From: Desulfobaccales bacterium
Lineage (GTDB): Bacteria > Desulfobacterota > Desulfobaccia > Desulfobaccales > 0-14-0-80-60-11
Length of the DNA: 64,000 bases
NCBI GenBank assembly: GCA_037481655.1
Contig: JBBFLF010000006.1
Span: forward strand, 62,001 to 126,000
Reading direction: 5' to 3'
The position numbers were made by a program, and so were the translations under genes. The notes below the pieces were generated by a model. The model ran no database searches. It had not been told where the DNA came from and saw only the letters and a list, made by a program, of their open reading frames with translations. This document shows positions 8,635 to 18,603 of this stretch, one piece after another; within the stretch, counting starts at the first letter, position 1; every line of letters begins with the position of its first letter.

Positions 8635-10119
8635 ATGCCGTCGGCCCCGCTGCTGTTTGACCCCCTCTACTTCGGCGACAAGCTCCTGGTGATCAACCCC
8701 GCCGGAGTCATTGGGGTGGTCACCTTATGGTCCCGGCCGGAGTATGTCCGGGACCGCTTCCAGGCAGCGGGGGTGGACCTGGACCCGGCCACCAGCCCGG
8801 TGGCGGTCTTCGGCACCCTCTACGGCAACGGCCTGCGGGAGATGCTGCGCAATCTCCTGTGGAATCCCCAGATCCAGGAGCTGTGGCTGTGCGGCCGGGA
8901 TCTGTCCGGCTCCCGCACCGAGCTCCTGCATTTCTTCCGCTACGGTCTGGAGCCGGTGCCCGAAGCCGCCATCCAGTATCTCAGCGGGGACGGTCTGCCC
9001 CGGCACCCCTGGCGCATCGTGGGCACCCACCGCCTCATTGACGGTCTGGTGACCCCGGAGCACTTCCCGCGGCCGCCCCGGCTGGTGGACCTGGGATCTC
9101 CGGAGGGGGAGGGATCCTTGGAGCGCCTGCGGGCCGCCTGGGCCGCCTTCCGGCCGCCGACTACCGCGGGCTTGCGCCGGCCCGAGGCCGTACCGCCCCT
9201 GCCCCAGGTGCACATCGAGCACTTCCCCAGCAATCCCCGGGCCCACCAGGTGGTGCAGGACACCCCTCTCGAGGCCTGGCTGGAGCTGGTGTATCTCTTG
9301 CGGCGCTTCGGCCGCCGGGTCAGCTTGGCCAAAGGGGAGCGCCTGGAGCTGCAAAACGTCCGGGTGGTGGTGGAAGAGCCACAGAAAGCCACGCCGGAGC
9401 AGCTCCGGGAGCTGAATCTCGACCCGGCGCGGGTGGAGCGCTATTACCAGGACTTCCTGAAGCCCGAGCTCCCTCCGGATGCCAGCTACACCTACGGCCA
9501 CCGCCTGCGCACTTACTTCGGGGTGGATGCGCCCGCGGTCCTGGCGGCCCGGCTCCAGGCCGACCCCGAGGACCGTAAGGCCTATTTCACCCTGTGGGAT
9601 AACCGCCGGGACCTGTCCGGGGAAGAGAGCCGCCCCTGCCTGGTGTCGGTGTATGTCCGCAAATTCGAGGGCCGACTCACCCTCACCGCCACCTTCCGCA
9701 CCCACAACGGCCTGGACGCCTGGCTCCTGAACCTGTACGGCCTCATGCGTCTGCAACGTGAGATAGCAGGGCAAGCGGGTCTGCCCTCCGGGGCCATCAC
9801 CGTGTTCAGCCATTCCATCTCCTTGGACCCGAGGGAGCTGGACCGGGCCGCGGCGGTGGCCGGCAAACGCCGCTGGCGCCTGCGCCTGGACCCCATGGGC
9901 TATTTCCGCATCACCCTGGACGGGGGCGAAATCCTGGTGGAGCACCGCTTTGGGGATGCCACCCTGACGGAATACCGGGGGAAGAGCGCCGTGAGCCTGC
10001 AGCACCAGATCGCCCGGGATCTGGCCCTTTCGGATATCAACCATGCCATGTATCTGGGCCGCCAGTTGGCCCGGGCGGAGCTGGCCCTGAAAGAAGGCCG
10101 GGAATTTGTCCAGGATTGA
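8635..10119 (+). CDS. DUF4346-type domain fused to a thymidylate-synthase-like domain
   Basis: The protein is 494 aa. The N-terminal third contains the SPVAVFGTLYGNGLREML segment typical of the DUF4346/tetrahydromethanopterin-methyltransferase-A-like domain. The C-terminal part resembles archaeal-type thymidylate synthase: a candidate nucleophilic Cys near residue 335 (RPCLVSV), then FRTHN, which aligns with the dUMP-phosphate Arg of the RSxD motif, a conserved Asn in LLNLYGL, and FSHSISLD. The usual Asp of RSxD is Asn here, which could change folate or substrate handling. It is probably a folate- or pterin-dependent C1 transferase acting on a nucleotide, but whether it makes dTMP cannot be told from sequence. 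First gene of a four-gene operon. Confidence 0.65.
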   Translation: MPSAPLLFDPLYFGDKLLVINPAGVIGVVTLWSRPEYVRDRFQAAGVDLDPATSPVAVFGTLYGNGLREMLRNLLWNPQIQELWLCGRDLSGSRTELLHFFRYGLEPVPEAAIQYLSGDGLPRHPWRIVGTHRLIDGLVTPEHFPRPPRLVDLGSPEGEGSLERLRAAWAAFRPPTTAGLRRPEAVPPLPQVHIEHFPSNPRAHQVVQDTPLEAWLELVYLLRRFGRRVSLAKGERLELQNVRVVVEEPQKATPEQLRELNLDPARVERYYQDFLKPELPPDASYTYGHRLRTYFGVDAPAVLAARLQADPEDRKAYFTLWDNRRDLSGEESRPCLVSVYVRKFEGRLTLTATFRTHNGLDAWLLNLYGLMRLQREIAGQAGLPSGAITVFSHSISLDPRELDRAAAVAGKRRWRLRLDPMGYFRITLDGGEILVEHRFGDATLTEYRGKSAVSLQHQIARDLALSDINHAMYLGRQLARAELALKEGREFVQD

Positions 10120-10140
10120 TTTCACTTGCGAGGCACGGTC

Positions 10141-10653
10141 ATGACGCCGCGTTTCATCTACATTGACTGGGACGGGCCTTACTCTTTTGATGAGCTGGAC
10201 GAGCTGGACGACCGCAGCTCGGATTACGGCATCTATCAGGTGTACGGCAACCATCCCCTCTATGGCGAGGAGGTGCTCCTGTATCTGGGCACCACCGACG
10301 AGGGCACCTTTGCCCACAAACTCCGGGGCGAACGGGAGTATTGGGAGGCGGAGCCCGAGTTTCACCCCCTAAGCCTTTACGTAGGCCGGCTGGCGGGGCT
10401 CTCCACCCCCTCCGGCGAGGTCTGGGCCCAGGAGATTGATCTCGCGGCCCGGCTCCTCATCTACGCCCATGCCCCGGCCTTCAACGGCCGGGAGGTGGGG
10501 GCCAACCCCGACGCCGACCTGGCGGATCTGCATATCATCAACTGGGGCAACTACCGGGATCTGGCGCCTGAGGTCTCCGGCGCCCGCTGGCTGTATAAAT
10601 TCGAGGAGCTGCCCAGCTACAACATCTATGGCCGTCACGGCGAGTCGCACTGA
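10141..10653 (+). CDS. GIY-YIG-like domain protein
   Basis: The protein is 170 aa from ATG 10141, preceded by CGAGG; a TTG at 10126 is less likely. It has DYGIYQVYG, then LLYLGTTDEGTFAHKLRGER, and about 60 residues later QEIDLAARLLIYAHAPAFN. This order matches the GIY, YIG and catalytic-Glu/Asn segments of GIY-YIG nucleases such as UvrC, though the match is divergent and the Arg and Glu positions need alignment. It starts 21 bases after the thymidylate-synthase-like gene, so co-transcription is likely. Whether it cuts DNA is unknown. Confidence 0.5.
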   Translation: MTPRFIYIDWDGPYSFDELDELDDRSSDYGIYQVYGNHPLYGEEVLLYLGTTDEGTFAHKLRGEREYWEAEPEFHPLSLYVGRLAGLSTPSGEVWAQEIDLAARLLIYAHAPAFNGREVGANPDADLADLHIINWGNYRDLAPEVSGARWLYKFEELPSYNIYGRHGESH

Positions 10654-10678
10654 GGCGGGGAAAGGGAATTGGGCGATT

Positions 10679-11440
10679 GTGGCTCCTTGCAGCCCGAGCC
10701 TGCCCCGCGTCTGGGAGAAGCCTCAGGAGGCCGGGGCGCCTGAAGCCTCCGGGCTCATCCTGGTGGGCACGGTGCATGGCGATCCGAAGGGCCATGCCCG
10801 GGTCCGGCACCTGCTGGAGCAGCTCCGGCCTGAGGCCGTGAGCGTGGAGATCAGCTCCTTTTCCGTGCGCTACCGGACGCGCCACGGACCCGGCTGGCAG
10901 CGCCAACTGGAGGGGGCTTTGGCCGTTTTGCCGCCCGAGGTGAAGGAACACCTGGCGGTGCGCCGCCTGGCCGCCACCGTGAGACTCCCATATGAATGGC
11001 AGGCGGCGGTGGCTTTCGGCCGCCGGCACCGGGTGCCGGTCGTGGCGGTGGACGCCAGCGCTCCGGCCCGGGAGCATCTGCCCCGATATGCCCGAAAGCT
11101 TCTCACCCCGGAGAACCTCCTCGCCTTGGCCGCCCTGCCCGATGGCCCCGTCACGGCATGGGCGGCCGGGGAATACCGCCGGGCCCGCCTGTGTGCCTGG
11201 CGGCCCTTGAGGTGGCTTCCGGGGGAAACCCTGGCGGAAGTGCAGCACCGGGAGGAGGTCATGGCCCGGCGGCTGCGGCGGCTGGCCCGCCGGTTCCGGT
11301 GCCTGGTGCACCTGGGCGGCTGGGAGCATCTGGCCCCCCGGGAGCCGGAGGGGAACCTCTTTGACCGGCTGGCGGACCTTCACCCCCGGCGCTGGCTGTT
11401 GGAGGACGTGGAGGCGCGGCCGGCCCGGCCCGCTCTCTGA
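10679..11440 (+). CDS. TraB/PrgY-like protein
   Basis: The protein is 253 aa from GTG 10679, the first plausible start after the upstream gene, with AAAGGG twelve bases before it. The frame stays open further upstream but overlaps the previous gene. The opening segment LILVGTVHGDPKGHARV...LRPEAVSVEIS matches the first strand-helix of the TraB/GumN/PrgY fold (usually VGTxH...P..V..E). A second segment, FRCLVHLGGWEHL, may match the conserved GxxH near the fold's end. The family includes predicted metal-dependent enzymes of poorly known function. It shows no membrane segments. It lies inside the operon starting at 8635. Confidence 0.45.
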   Translation: MAPCSPSLPRVWEKPQEAGAPEASGLILVGTVHGDPKGHARVRHLLEQLRPEAVSVEISSFSVRYRTRHGPGWQRQLEGALAVLPPEVKEHLAVRRLAATVRLPYEWQAAVAFGRRHRVPVVAVDASAPAREHLPRYARKLLTPENLLALAALPDGPVTAWAAGEYRRARLCAWRPLRWLPGETLAEVQHREEVMARRLRRLARRFRCLVHLGGWEHLAPREPEGNLFDRLADLHPRRWLLEDVEARPARPAL

Positions 11441-11453
11441 GGGAGGACCTGGT

Positions 11454-12119
11454 ATGGAGAAACGCCGCCTCACCCTGCCCGTGGCCCCGGACCGGCGCAT
11501 CAGCCTGGAGCTGGCCGTGCCCCGCACCGCCTCCATGGAGGCCCTGCTGGTCTTGGCCCACGGCGCCAACAACACCATGGATCACCCCGTCATCCAGGGG
11601 GTGGCGGAGCGCCTGGCCCGGGAGGGCGTGGTCACCGCCCGCTTCAACTTCCCCTACAGCGAAGCCGGCCGCTCCCACCCGGACCCGGATCCGGTCCTGG
11701 AGGGGGTCTTCCGGCTGGTGGTGGAATACCTGAGCGAACTGGAGGAGTTCAAGGGCCTGGGGCTGTTTATCGGCGGCAAATCCATGGGAGGCCGCATCGC
11801 CGCGCAGCTGGCCGCCCAGGGCCTGGGGGTCAACGGCCTGGTGTTCCTGGGCTATCCTCTGCACCCGCCGGGCCGGCCGGAGCAGCTCCGGGACCGCCCC
11901 TTGTATGCCCTGCCCTGCCCGGTCTTATTCATCCAGGGCGCCAGCGACCCCTTCTGCCACTTCGACCGCCTGGGGCCGGTCCTGGCCAAAATCCCGGTGC
12001 GCACCGACCTGCATGTGCTGCCGGGCCTGGGGCATTCCTTTGAGTGCGGCCAGACCATCGCCCAGGACACCCTGGACGAGGTGAGCCGGGTCATCGTGGG
12101 CTGGCTGGACAGTTTGTGA
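11454..12119 (+). CDS. Alpha/beta hydrolase (KANL3/Tex30-type)
   Basis: The protein is 221 aa from ATG 11454, with GGGAGGA seven bases upstream. It contains LVLAHGANNTMDHP (oxyanion region), a nucleophile elbow GGKSMGGR, an acid in FIQGASDPF and a His in LPGLGHSF: a complete Ser-Asp-His triad of the dienelactone-hydrolase/KANL3-Tex30 type. It is cytoplasmic and the substrate is unknown. It follows the TraB-like gene by 13 bases and closes the operon; a GC-rich repeat begins right after its stop. Confidence 0.75.
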   Translation: MEKRRLTLPVAPDRRISLELAVPRTASMEALLVLAHGANNTMDHPVIQGVAERLAREGVVTARFNFPYSEAGRSHPDPDPVLEGVFRLVVEYLSELEEFKGLGLFIGGKSMGGRIAAQLAAQGLGVNGLVFLGYPLHPPGRPEQLRDRPLYALPCPVLFIQGASDPFCHFDRLGPVLAKIPVRTDLHVLPGLGHSFECGQTIAQDTLDEVSRVIVGWLDSL

Positions 12120-12228
12120 GGTTGTGGGGAGGGGGCTAGGGGCCAATGGCCCTTACACCTTCCCCAAACGCACCCCCCTCCCTTATGAAGGGAGGGAGAA
12201 ATTTAGGGGCTCAGGAGAGGGAGGGAGC
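12120..12228. repeat. Dispersed GC-rich hairpin repeat, copy A
   Basis: This is a copy of an intergenic repeat family seen at least six times here. A first imperfect hairpin of the form GGGGAGGGGGCTAGGGGCC...GGCCC...TTCCCC is followed by a second short one (CCCTCCCTTATGAAGGGAGGG). It starts directly after the hydrolase stop codon. See the related entries at 14488, 16452, 17438, 22585 and 58165. Confidence 0.6.
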
Positions 12229-12247
12229 TTACCCTTCGGGTAATTTT
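12219..12247 (+). promoter_or_regulatory. Hairpin between Shine-Dalgarno and start codon of the NtrC-type gene
   Basis: GGGAGGGAG (12219-12227) is the only good ribosome site, but it lies 23 bases from ATG 12248. Between them TTACCC (12229-12234) and GGGTAA (12238-12243) form a six-base-pair hairpin followed by TTTT. Folding would shorten the effective spacing to about 8 bases. The same hairpin plus T-run could instead act as a weak terminator. Both readings are inference. Confidence 0.45.
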
Positions 12248-13614
<1,367 letters not shown>

Positions 13615-13615
<1 letters not shown>

Positions 13616-14490
13616 TGGCCCATCTCACCTTTCTCGACCTCAAATTCCTGCCGGTGAAGGAGGCGGAGGCCATCATCCTCCCCATCCCTTATGAAGCCAC
13701 CACCACCTATGGCGCCGGCACCCGGGAGGCCCCGGAGGCCATCCTGGCCGCCTCCCGGCAACTGGAGCTCTGGGACGAAGAGGACAACTGGGACCCCAGC
13801 GCCAAAATCGCCCTGGCCACCGCCCCGCCCCTGACGCCGGAGGCCGCCGGCCCCCAGGCCATGCTGGACAAAATCCGCAAGACCGTGCAGCCCTGGTTCT
13901 CCCAAGGGAAGACGGTCCTGGCCCTGGGCGGCGAACACACTATCACCCTGGCCCTGGTGCAGGCAGCCCAGACCAAATACCCGGACCTGCAGGTGGTGGC
14001 CCTGGACGCCCACGCCGACCTTAGGGACACCTACGACGGCAGCAAGCTCTCCCACGCCTGTGCCCTGCGCCGGGTCTATGAGCTGGGACGGCCCCTGACT
14101 CTCCTGGGCGTCAGGGCCTACTCCCAGGAAGAGCACCAGCTCATGGCCGTGGCCCCCCGGATGACGGTCTTCAAAGCCTCGGCCCTGGCCACCCCCGAAG
14201 GCTGGCAGGCCGCCCTGACCCACCTGCAAGGCCTCACCGGTCCGGTATACCTCACCTTGGACGCCGACGCCCTGGACCCCGGAGTCATCCCCGGCGTGGG
14301 CACCCCCGAACCCGGGGGCTTAACCTACCGCCAGGCGCTGGAAATCATCCGCACCCTGGGGGCCCGGGGGCCCATCATCGGCGCCGACCTGGTGGAACTC
14401 ACCCCTCTCCCCGGCCAACGGGTGAGCGAATTCACCGCCGCCCGCCTGGTGTACAAAATGCTGGCGGCCATGTACCGGCAGCGCCGGTGA
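13615..14490 (+). CDS. speB: Agmatinase / ureohydrolase
   Basis: The protein is 291 aa, the usual length for the family. The manganese-binding signatures GGEHT, DAHADLRD and DADALDP are all present. Agmatinase hydrolyses agmatine to putrescine and urea in polyamine synthesis. Related ureohydrolases act on arginine or guanidino acids, so substrate assignment depends on context: the next gene is deoxyhypusine-synthase-like, which supports a polyamine role. It overlaps the upstream regulator gene by one base, and its stop codon lies inside the first hairpin of a dispersed repeat. Confidence 0.85.
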
Positions 14491-14632
14491 GGGGAGGGCC
14501 GGGGGAGCAGTGGCTCCCCCGCCCTCCCCTCACACTCCCCTCCCCACCCCCTTTAAGGGGTTGGGGGAGAGGGCTTGGGAGAGGGGGCAGGGGTCCATGA
14601 CCCCTGGCCCCCTCTCCCAAATTCTCCAAAGG
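14488..14632. repeat. Dispersed GC-rich hairpin repeat, copy B (reverse module order)
   Basis: Three hairpins in a row: 14488-14532 (TGAGGGGAGGGCC...CCCTCCCCTCA, which includes the speB stop), about 14535-14571 (CTCCCCACCCC...GGGGTTGGGGGAG), and about 14577-14618 (GAGAGGGGGCAGGGGTC...GACCCCTGGCCCCCTCTC). The module order is the reverse of copy F at 58165, so the element occurs in both orientations. Confidence 0.7.
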
Positions 14633-14640
14633 AATTGCCC

Positions 14641-15732
14641 ATGCGTAGGAAGATTGAGGAGTTTCATGATGGGGCCCAGGATGGGTTGGAGCCGTTGGAG
14701 GCCCTGGATCTGAGCCGGGTGGAGGATTTTGACGACCTGTTGAGGGCGATGGGGAGGACGGCCTTTGGGGGGCGCAGTCTGGGGGAGGCGGCGGAGGTCT
14801 TCACCGCCATGGTGACGGATCCGGACTGTCTGGTGGTGGGCACCTTTTCCGGGGCCATGAGTGTGGCCAAGATGGGGCTCCTCATCTGCGACATGGTGGA
14901 CCGGGGCTGGCTCAAGGTCATTATCACCACCGGCGCCTTGGTGGCCCACGGTTTCATTGAGAATCTGGGCCGGGTGCACTACAAATGCCCCGCGGATCGC
15001 GGCGATCGCACCTTGTATCTCCAGGGCTATAACCGCATCTATGACACCCTGGAGATGGAGGCCAACCTGGATTATGCCGAGGAGATCTTCCGGGGGGTGC
15101 TGGCCGGGCTGGATCTGGGGGTCACCTGGAGTTCGGAGAGCCTCTGCCGGGAGTTGGGGCGGCATCTGGCGGCCACCACCGACCAGCCGGGGTTGCTCCG
15201 CAATGCCTATCTCAAGGGTGTGCCGGTCTATATCCCGGCCTTCACCGATTCGGAGCTGGGGCTGGATGTGGCGGGCTTCAACGTGCGCCAGGGGCTGGCG
15301 GCGGGCCAGGACCTGGCCACGGCCCTGAGCCACCTGGCCTTGTCCTACAACCCCTTCCTGGATCTGGGGAGCTATGCCCGTAAGGTGCTGGGCGCCAAGC
15401 GGCTGGGCATCTTCACCGTGGGCGGCGGGGTGCCCCGCAACTGGGCTCAGCAGGTGGCCCCTTTCCTGGAGCTCCTGCACGCCCGGCTGGGTCTGGAGCT
15501 CCCCGAGGTGCGGTTCACCTATGGGGTGCGCCTCTGTCCGGAGCCGGCCCACTGGGGGGGCTTAAGCGGCTCCACCTACCGGGAGGGGGTGAGCTGGGGG
15601 AAGTTCGTGCCGCCGGAGGAGGGCGGGCGCTTTGCCGAGGTGCTGTGCGACGCCACCATCACCTGGCCTTTGCTGCTGAAGGCGGTGCAGCAGCGCCTGG
15701 AGAAGCGCCAGGCCGCCTCCGGGCCGAAGTGA
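14641..15732 (+). CDS. Deoxyhypusine-synthase-like NAD-dependent aminobutyl transferase
   Basis: The protein is 363 aa from ATG 14641, with AAAGGA ahead of it. It has the deoxyhypusine synthase fold signatures VVGTFSGAMSVAK, an NAD-binding IITTGALVAHG and a C-terminal EGVSWGK containing the catalytic Lys that forms the enamine/imine intermediate. Bacteria lack eIF5A, and bacterial homologues are thought to transfer the aminobutyl group of spermidine to other amines, for example forming homospermidine. Lying after speB, it most likely works on putrescine or agmatine. The exact acceptor is not shown by the sequence. Cytoplasmic, expected tetramer. Confidence 0.8.
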   Translation: MRRKIEEFHDGAQDGLEPLEALDLSRVEDFDDLLRAMGRTAFGGRSLGEAAEVFTAMVTDPDCLVVGTFSGAMSVAKMGLLICDMVDRGWLKVIITTGALVAHGFIENLGRVHYKCPADRGDRTLYLQGYNRIYDTLEMEANLDYAEEIFRGVLAGLDLGVTWSSESLCRELGRHLAATTDQPGLLRNAYLKGVPVYIPAFTDSELGLDVAGFNVRQGLAAGQDLATALSHLALSYNPFLDLGSYARKVLGAKRLGIFTVGGGVPRNWAQQVAPFLELLHARLGLELPEVRFTYGVRLCPEPAHWGGLSGSTYREGVSWGKFVPPEEGGRFAEVLCDATITWPLLLKAVQQRLEKRQAASGPK

Positions 15733-15811
15733 GGGGGGTGGTTCCGGGCCTCCGCCCATGACCTGCAGGCAGTCAGGGCAGGCGTTCTCCCGGACCCACC
15801 CCTGAAATACC

Positions 15812-16447
15812 TCAGTCTTTGCCGCAGGCCACTGCGCCGCAGGTGCAGAGTTTTCCCTGCCGCCAGGCTTCTAAGCCCTCTTTCACCAGCACCGCGCCGA
15901 TGACCAGGCCGATGACCGGGTCCGCCTGCCAGAAGCCAAAGAGGTAGTTGGCCCCCAGACCGATGAGCAGCGCCGCGGAGAGAAAGGCGCAGGCCAGGGT
16001 CTGGCGGGAGTCGGCCACCAGACTCCGGCTCCCCAGCTGCCGGCCGGTTCTGGCCTTCAGGTAATAGAGCAGCGGCATGGCCAGAAGGGAGAACAGGGCG
16101 ATGGCAATGCCCAGGAGGGTGGGGTCCGGCGCCTCCCGGTGCCAGAGCTTTTCCCCTGACTCGTAGAGCACGTAGGCGGCCAGCAGGAAGAAGGTGAGGC
16201 CCACCAGCTTGACGGCCCGCTGCTCCCGGCGTTCCACTTCGGCCGCGGTCAAAAAGGCATGGGGGCGGAACCGCCAGATCATCACCAGGCCGGAGAGGGA
16301 CTCCACGAAGCTGTCCAGGCCGAAGCCCACCAGGGCGATGCTCCCGGCCCCGGCGCCGGCCAGGACCGAAACCAGGCCCTCCAGCACATTGTAGCCCACC
16401 GTGAGGTAGGACAGGGCCAAGGCCCGACGGTTGAGGTCAGTGGTCAT
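15812..16447 (-). CDS. CDF-type cation efflux membrane protein, short form
   Basis: The protein is 211 aa with five to six hydrophobic segments. It has GFGLDSFVESLSG and LVADSRQTLACA, which match the two Asp-containing metal sites of cation diffusion facilitator transmembrane helices (usually HxxxD and HxxxD; here the His positions are Gly/Phe and Asp/Ser). The cytoplasmic C-terminal domain of typical CDF proteins is missing, and the chain ends with CTCGAVACGKD. It would export a divalent metal such as Zn or Fe, but the altered ligands make the substrate uncertain. Confidence 0.7.
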   Translation of the reverse strand: MTTDLNRRALALSYLTVGYNVLEGLVSVLAGAGAGSIALVGFGLDSFVESLSGLVMIWRFRPHAFLTAAEVERREQRAVKLVGLTFFLLAAYVLYESGEKLWHREAPDPTLLGIAIALFSLLAMPLLYYLKARTGRQLGSRSLVADSRQTLACAFLSAALLIGLGANYLFGFWQADPVIGLVIGAVLVKEGLEAWRQGKLCTCGAVACGKD

Positions 16448-16451
16448 GGGA

Positions 16452-16590
16452 TTGCTGCTGGGGGAGGGGGCTAAGGGGCGGTGGCCCCTTACCCCCTCCC
16501 CCAGTCCCCCACCCCCAAACCCTTGTAAGGGCTGGGGAGGGGAGCTTGAAGGGAGGGGGGAGCCGCCGCTCTCCCGGCCCTCCCCTCAAA
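16452..16590. repeat. Dispersed GC-rich hairpin repeat, copy C
   Basis: Three hairpin modules fill the gap upstream of the CDF gene: GGGGGAGGGGGCTAAGGGG...CCCCTTACCCCCTCCCCC, then CCCCCAAACCC(TTGTA)AGGGCTGGGG, then GAAGGGAGGGGGGAG...CGGCCCTCCCCTC. The order is the same as in copies E and F when read on the + strand. Confidence 0.65.
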
Positions 16591-16656
16591 AGCTATCTTT
16601 ATGAAAGCAAATATAAGCCTTAGGGGATTAAGAGTAAACCCAGGCAGGCCCTCGCT

Positions 16657-17424
16657 TCACTTCTCCGCCTGGGGACCGTGGTAAATGAAGCGCTTCAGGC
16701 GGGCGAAATATTCCTTGCCCCCCACGAGGTAGGTATCGTTGTGGTGAGCGCCGGGGATGAGGTAGAGCTCCTTAGGGGCCCTGGCCGCGGCATAGACCCG
16801 ATCCCCCATGGACACCGGAATGACCTCGTCGGCGGTGCCGTGAATCACCAGAACCGGCACCCGCACCGCACCGATCTTCCCCAGATTGTCGTAAGGGACC
16901 GAGGGCCGCCAGTCAAAGAGGAAAGGGGCATAGAGCCGGGCCATCTCCTGGGAGTTGGTGAAGGCCGCCTCGATGATCAGGCTGCGGCAGGGGACTTTGG
17001 TGGCCAGGTCCGTGGCCAGCGCGGTGCCCAGCGAGCGGCCGAAGAGCACGATGTCGGCGGGCGCAAAGCCCAGCTCTGCGGTGGCCGTGCGATAGGCCGC
17101 GGCAGCATCCAGATACGTCCCCTCCCGGGTGATGCGACCCTGGGAGAGGCCGTATTCCCGGTAATCGAAGATAAACACCTGCACATCCGCAAGGTCGTGC
17201 AGGAGTTTGATGTTCTCCAGGCGGTGGCTGATGTTGCCGGCATTGCCATGGAACCATAAGAAAAGGGGGCAGCCCGGTTTGGGCACCAGCCAGCCGTGCA
17301 GGCGCACCCCATCGGCAGCGGTGAACCACACTTCCTGATAGGGGAGGCCCCAGTCCGCCGGCGTGCCCTCCAGATGCGGGTCCGGGAAAAAGACGATGCC
17401 CTTTTCTGAGTATTCCAGGCTCAC
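16657..17424 (-). CDS. Alpha/beta hydrolase, ABHD17/BAAT-like
   Basis: The protein is 255 aa with LWFHGNAGNISHR, a nucleophile elbow GRSLGTA, an acid in VIHGTADEVIP and His in IPGAHHND. These complete the Ser-Asp-His triad of ABHD13/17-type hydrolases. It has no clear signal peptide. Substrate unknown; thioesterase or carboxylesterase activity is most likely for the family. Short GC-rich repeats lie on both sides, so it may be transcribed alone. Confidence 0.75.
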   Translation of the reverse strand: MSLEYSEKGIVFFPDPHLEGTPADWGLPYQEVWFTAADGVRLHGWLVPKPGCPLFLWFHGNAGNISHRLENIKLLHDLADVQVFIFDYREYGLSQGRITREGTYLDAAAAYRTATAELGFAPADIVLFGRSLGTALATDLATKVPCRSLIIEAAFTNSQEMARLYAPFLFDWRPSVPYDNLGKIGAVRVPVLVIHGTADEVIPVSMGDRVYAAARAPKELYLIPGAHHNDTYLVGGKEYFARLKRFIYHGPQAEK

Positions 17425-17437
17425 AAGGCCTCCCAGA

Positions 17438-17508
17438 CAAGGGGTAGGGGGAGGGAGTTTGAGGGAGGGGGCAGGGGTCCGCGACCCCTGACCCCCTCCC
17501 TCAACTCC
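17438..17508. repeat. Dispersed GC-rich hairpin repeat, copy D (short)
   Basis: One clear hairpin, GAGGGAGGGGGCAGGGGTC(CGC)GACCCCTGACCCCCTCCCTC, preceded by GGGGTAGGGGGAGGG. It sits between the TauE-like and hydrolase genes and ends at the TauE-like stop codon. Confidence 0.7.
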
Positions 17509-18474
17509 TCACCCCAGCCAGAATCCCACGATATAGCGCAGGGCCAGGCCGACGATGATGATTCCCAGGCCGATGCGGATGGTGGTGCCGGGGAGGAATT
17601 TTTGCAGGCGGGCGCCGATATACATGCCCAAAAAGCCGCCGAGACCGAACAGGGCCCCCAAAAGCAGGTCCGGGGCCACGGCCTGGCCGGGAAAATAGGG
17701 GGCCAGACCGTAGTAGATGGCCACTCCGGCCACCGAGGTGATGAAGGAGCCCAGCAGCGCCGCGCCGGCGATGGTGTAGATGGGGAGCTGGAAGACCGCG
17801 GCCAGAAAAGGGGCGATGATGGCGCCGCCGCCGATGCCGTAGGTGCCGCTGATGAGGCCCACCACCAGGGCCAGGATGAAGACGCCCATGGTGTTGAAGG
17901 TGAAGGTCTCCCCCAGGAAGTCATAAGAGATGTGGCGCAGACCCACCGAGCGGGTGCGCACCCGGGCGGCCTCCGGCAAGGGCGCGCCGGCCCGGTAGCC
18001 CGCCGCCTTGAGCACTTCCTGCAGCCGCACATTGACCTTGGCCTCGAACTCCTGGATGGCGGCCTTTTTGCGCTTGGCCCAGGGGGTCTGGTCCCACAGG
18101 AGCCGACCGCCGAAATACAAGAGGACCAAGCCGACAAAGAGCTTGAAATGCCGGGGGTCCGGCAGCCAGCGGATGCGGATAAGGGCCCCGGCAATGAGCC
18201 CCGGCAGGGTCCCCAAAATGGTGACTCCGGCCACCGGCCAGTTCATGCGGCCCTCCCTCAGGTAACGGTACACCCCGCTGGGAATGGCCACGATATTGAA
18301 GACCAGGTTGGTGGGGCTCACCGCCGGGCTGGAGAACCCCAGCACACTCACCTGGAAGGGCAGGAGCAAAAAGGCCCCGGAGACTCCGCCCATGGAGGTG
18401 AAGGTGGAAACCACCAGCGCCACCACCACCGGCACCAGGGGGTTGACATCCACGCCGGAAACGGGAAAATGCAT
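17509..18474 (-). CDS. TauE/SafE-family sulfite or organosulfur anion exporter
   Basis: The protein is 321 aa with about eight membrane helices and the TauE/SafE repeats (NPLVPVVVALVVSTFTSMGGVSGAF near the N-terminus and GLISGTYGIGGGAIIAPF in the second half). A hydrophilic insert of about 75 residues between the two helix bundles (WAKRKKAAIQEFEAKVN...) is longer than usual and probably lies in the cytoplasm. The family moves sulfite, sulfoacetate or similar anions. In a sulfur-metabolising anaerobe sulfite or thiosulfate handling is plausible but not proved. Confidence 0.8.
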   Translation of the reverse strand: MHFPVSGVDVNPLVPVVVALVVSTFTSMGGVSGAFLLLPFQVSVLGFSSPAVSPTNLVFNIVAIPSGVYRYLREGRMNWPVAGVTILGTLPGLIAGALIRIRWLPDPRHFKLFVGLVLLYFGGRLLWDQTPWAKRKKAAIQEFEAKVNVRLQEVLKAAGYRAGAPLPEAARVRTRSVGLRHISYDFLGETFTFNTMGVFILALVVGLISGTYGIGGGAIIAPFLAAVFQLPIYTIAGAALLGSFITSVAGVAIYYGLAPYFPGQAVAPDLLLGALFGLGGFLGMYIGARLQKFLPGTTIRIGLGIIIVGLALRYIVGFWLG

Positions 18475-18603
18475 GGGACCCCCAAATTTTTGTGAAATTT
18501 TTCTTATTCTATGGAGAAAAGGTTTCCCGGTGCAAGAACTTAAACCGACATGGGGAAAAATCAGTCAAGGTCGTCTTTGCCGGCCATCCCGGAGAGGTGA
18601 ATC

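Noticed and set aside
8725-10365. 546-residue open frame on the - strand opposite the thymidylate-synthase-like gene
   Set aside because: It is a shadow of the GC-rich third-position pattern of the real (+) gene; its product is Gly/Gln/His/Pro-rich and matches no domain.
12146-12247. Upstream in-frame start for the NtrC-type protein
   Set aside because: The added residues come from the GC-rich repeat and hairpin; receiver domains start at MSVILVVDDD.
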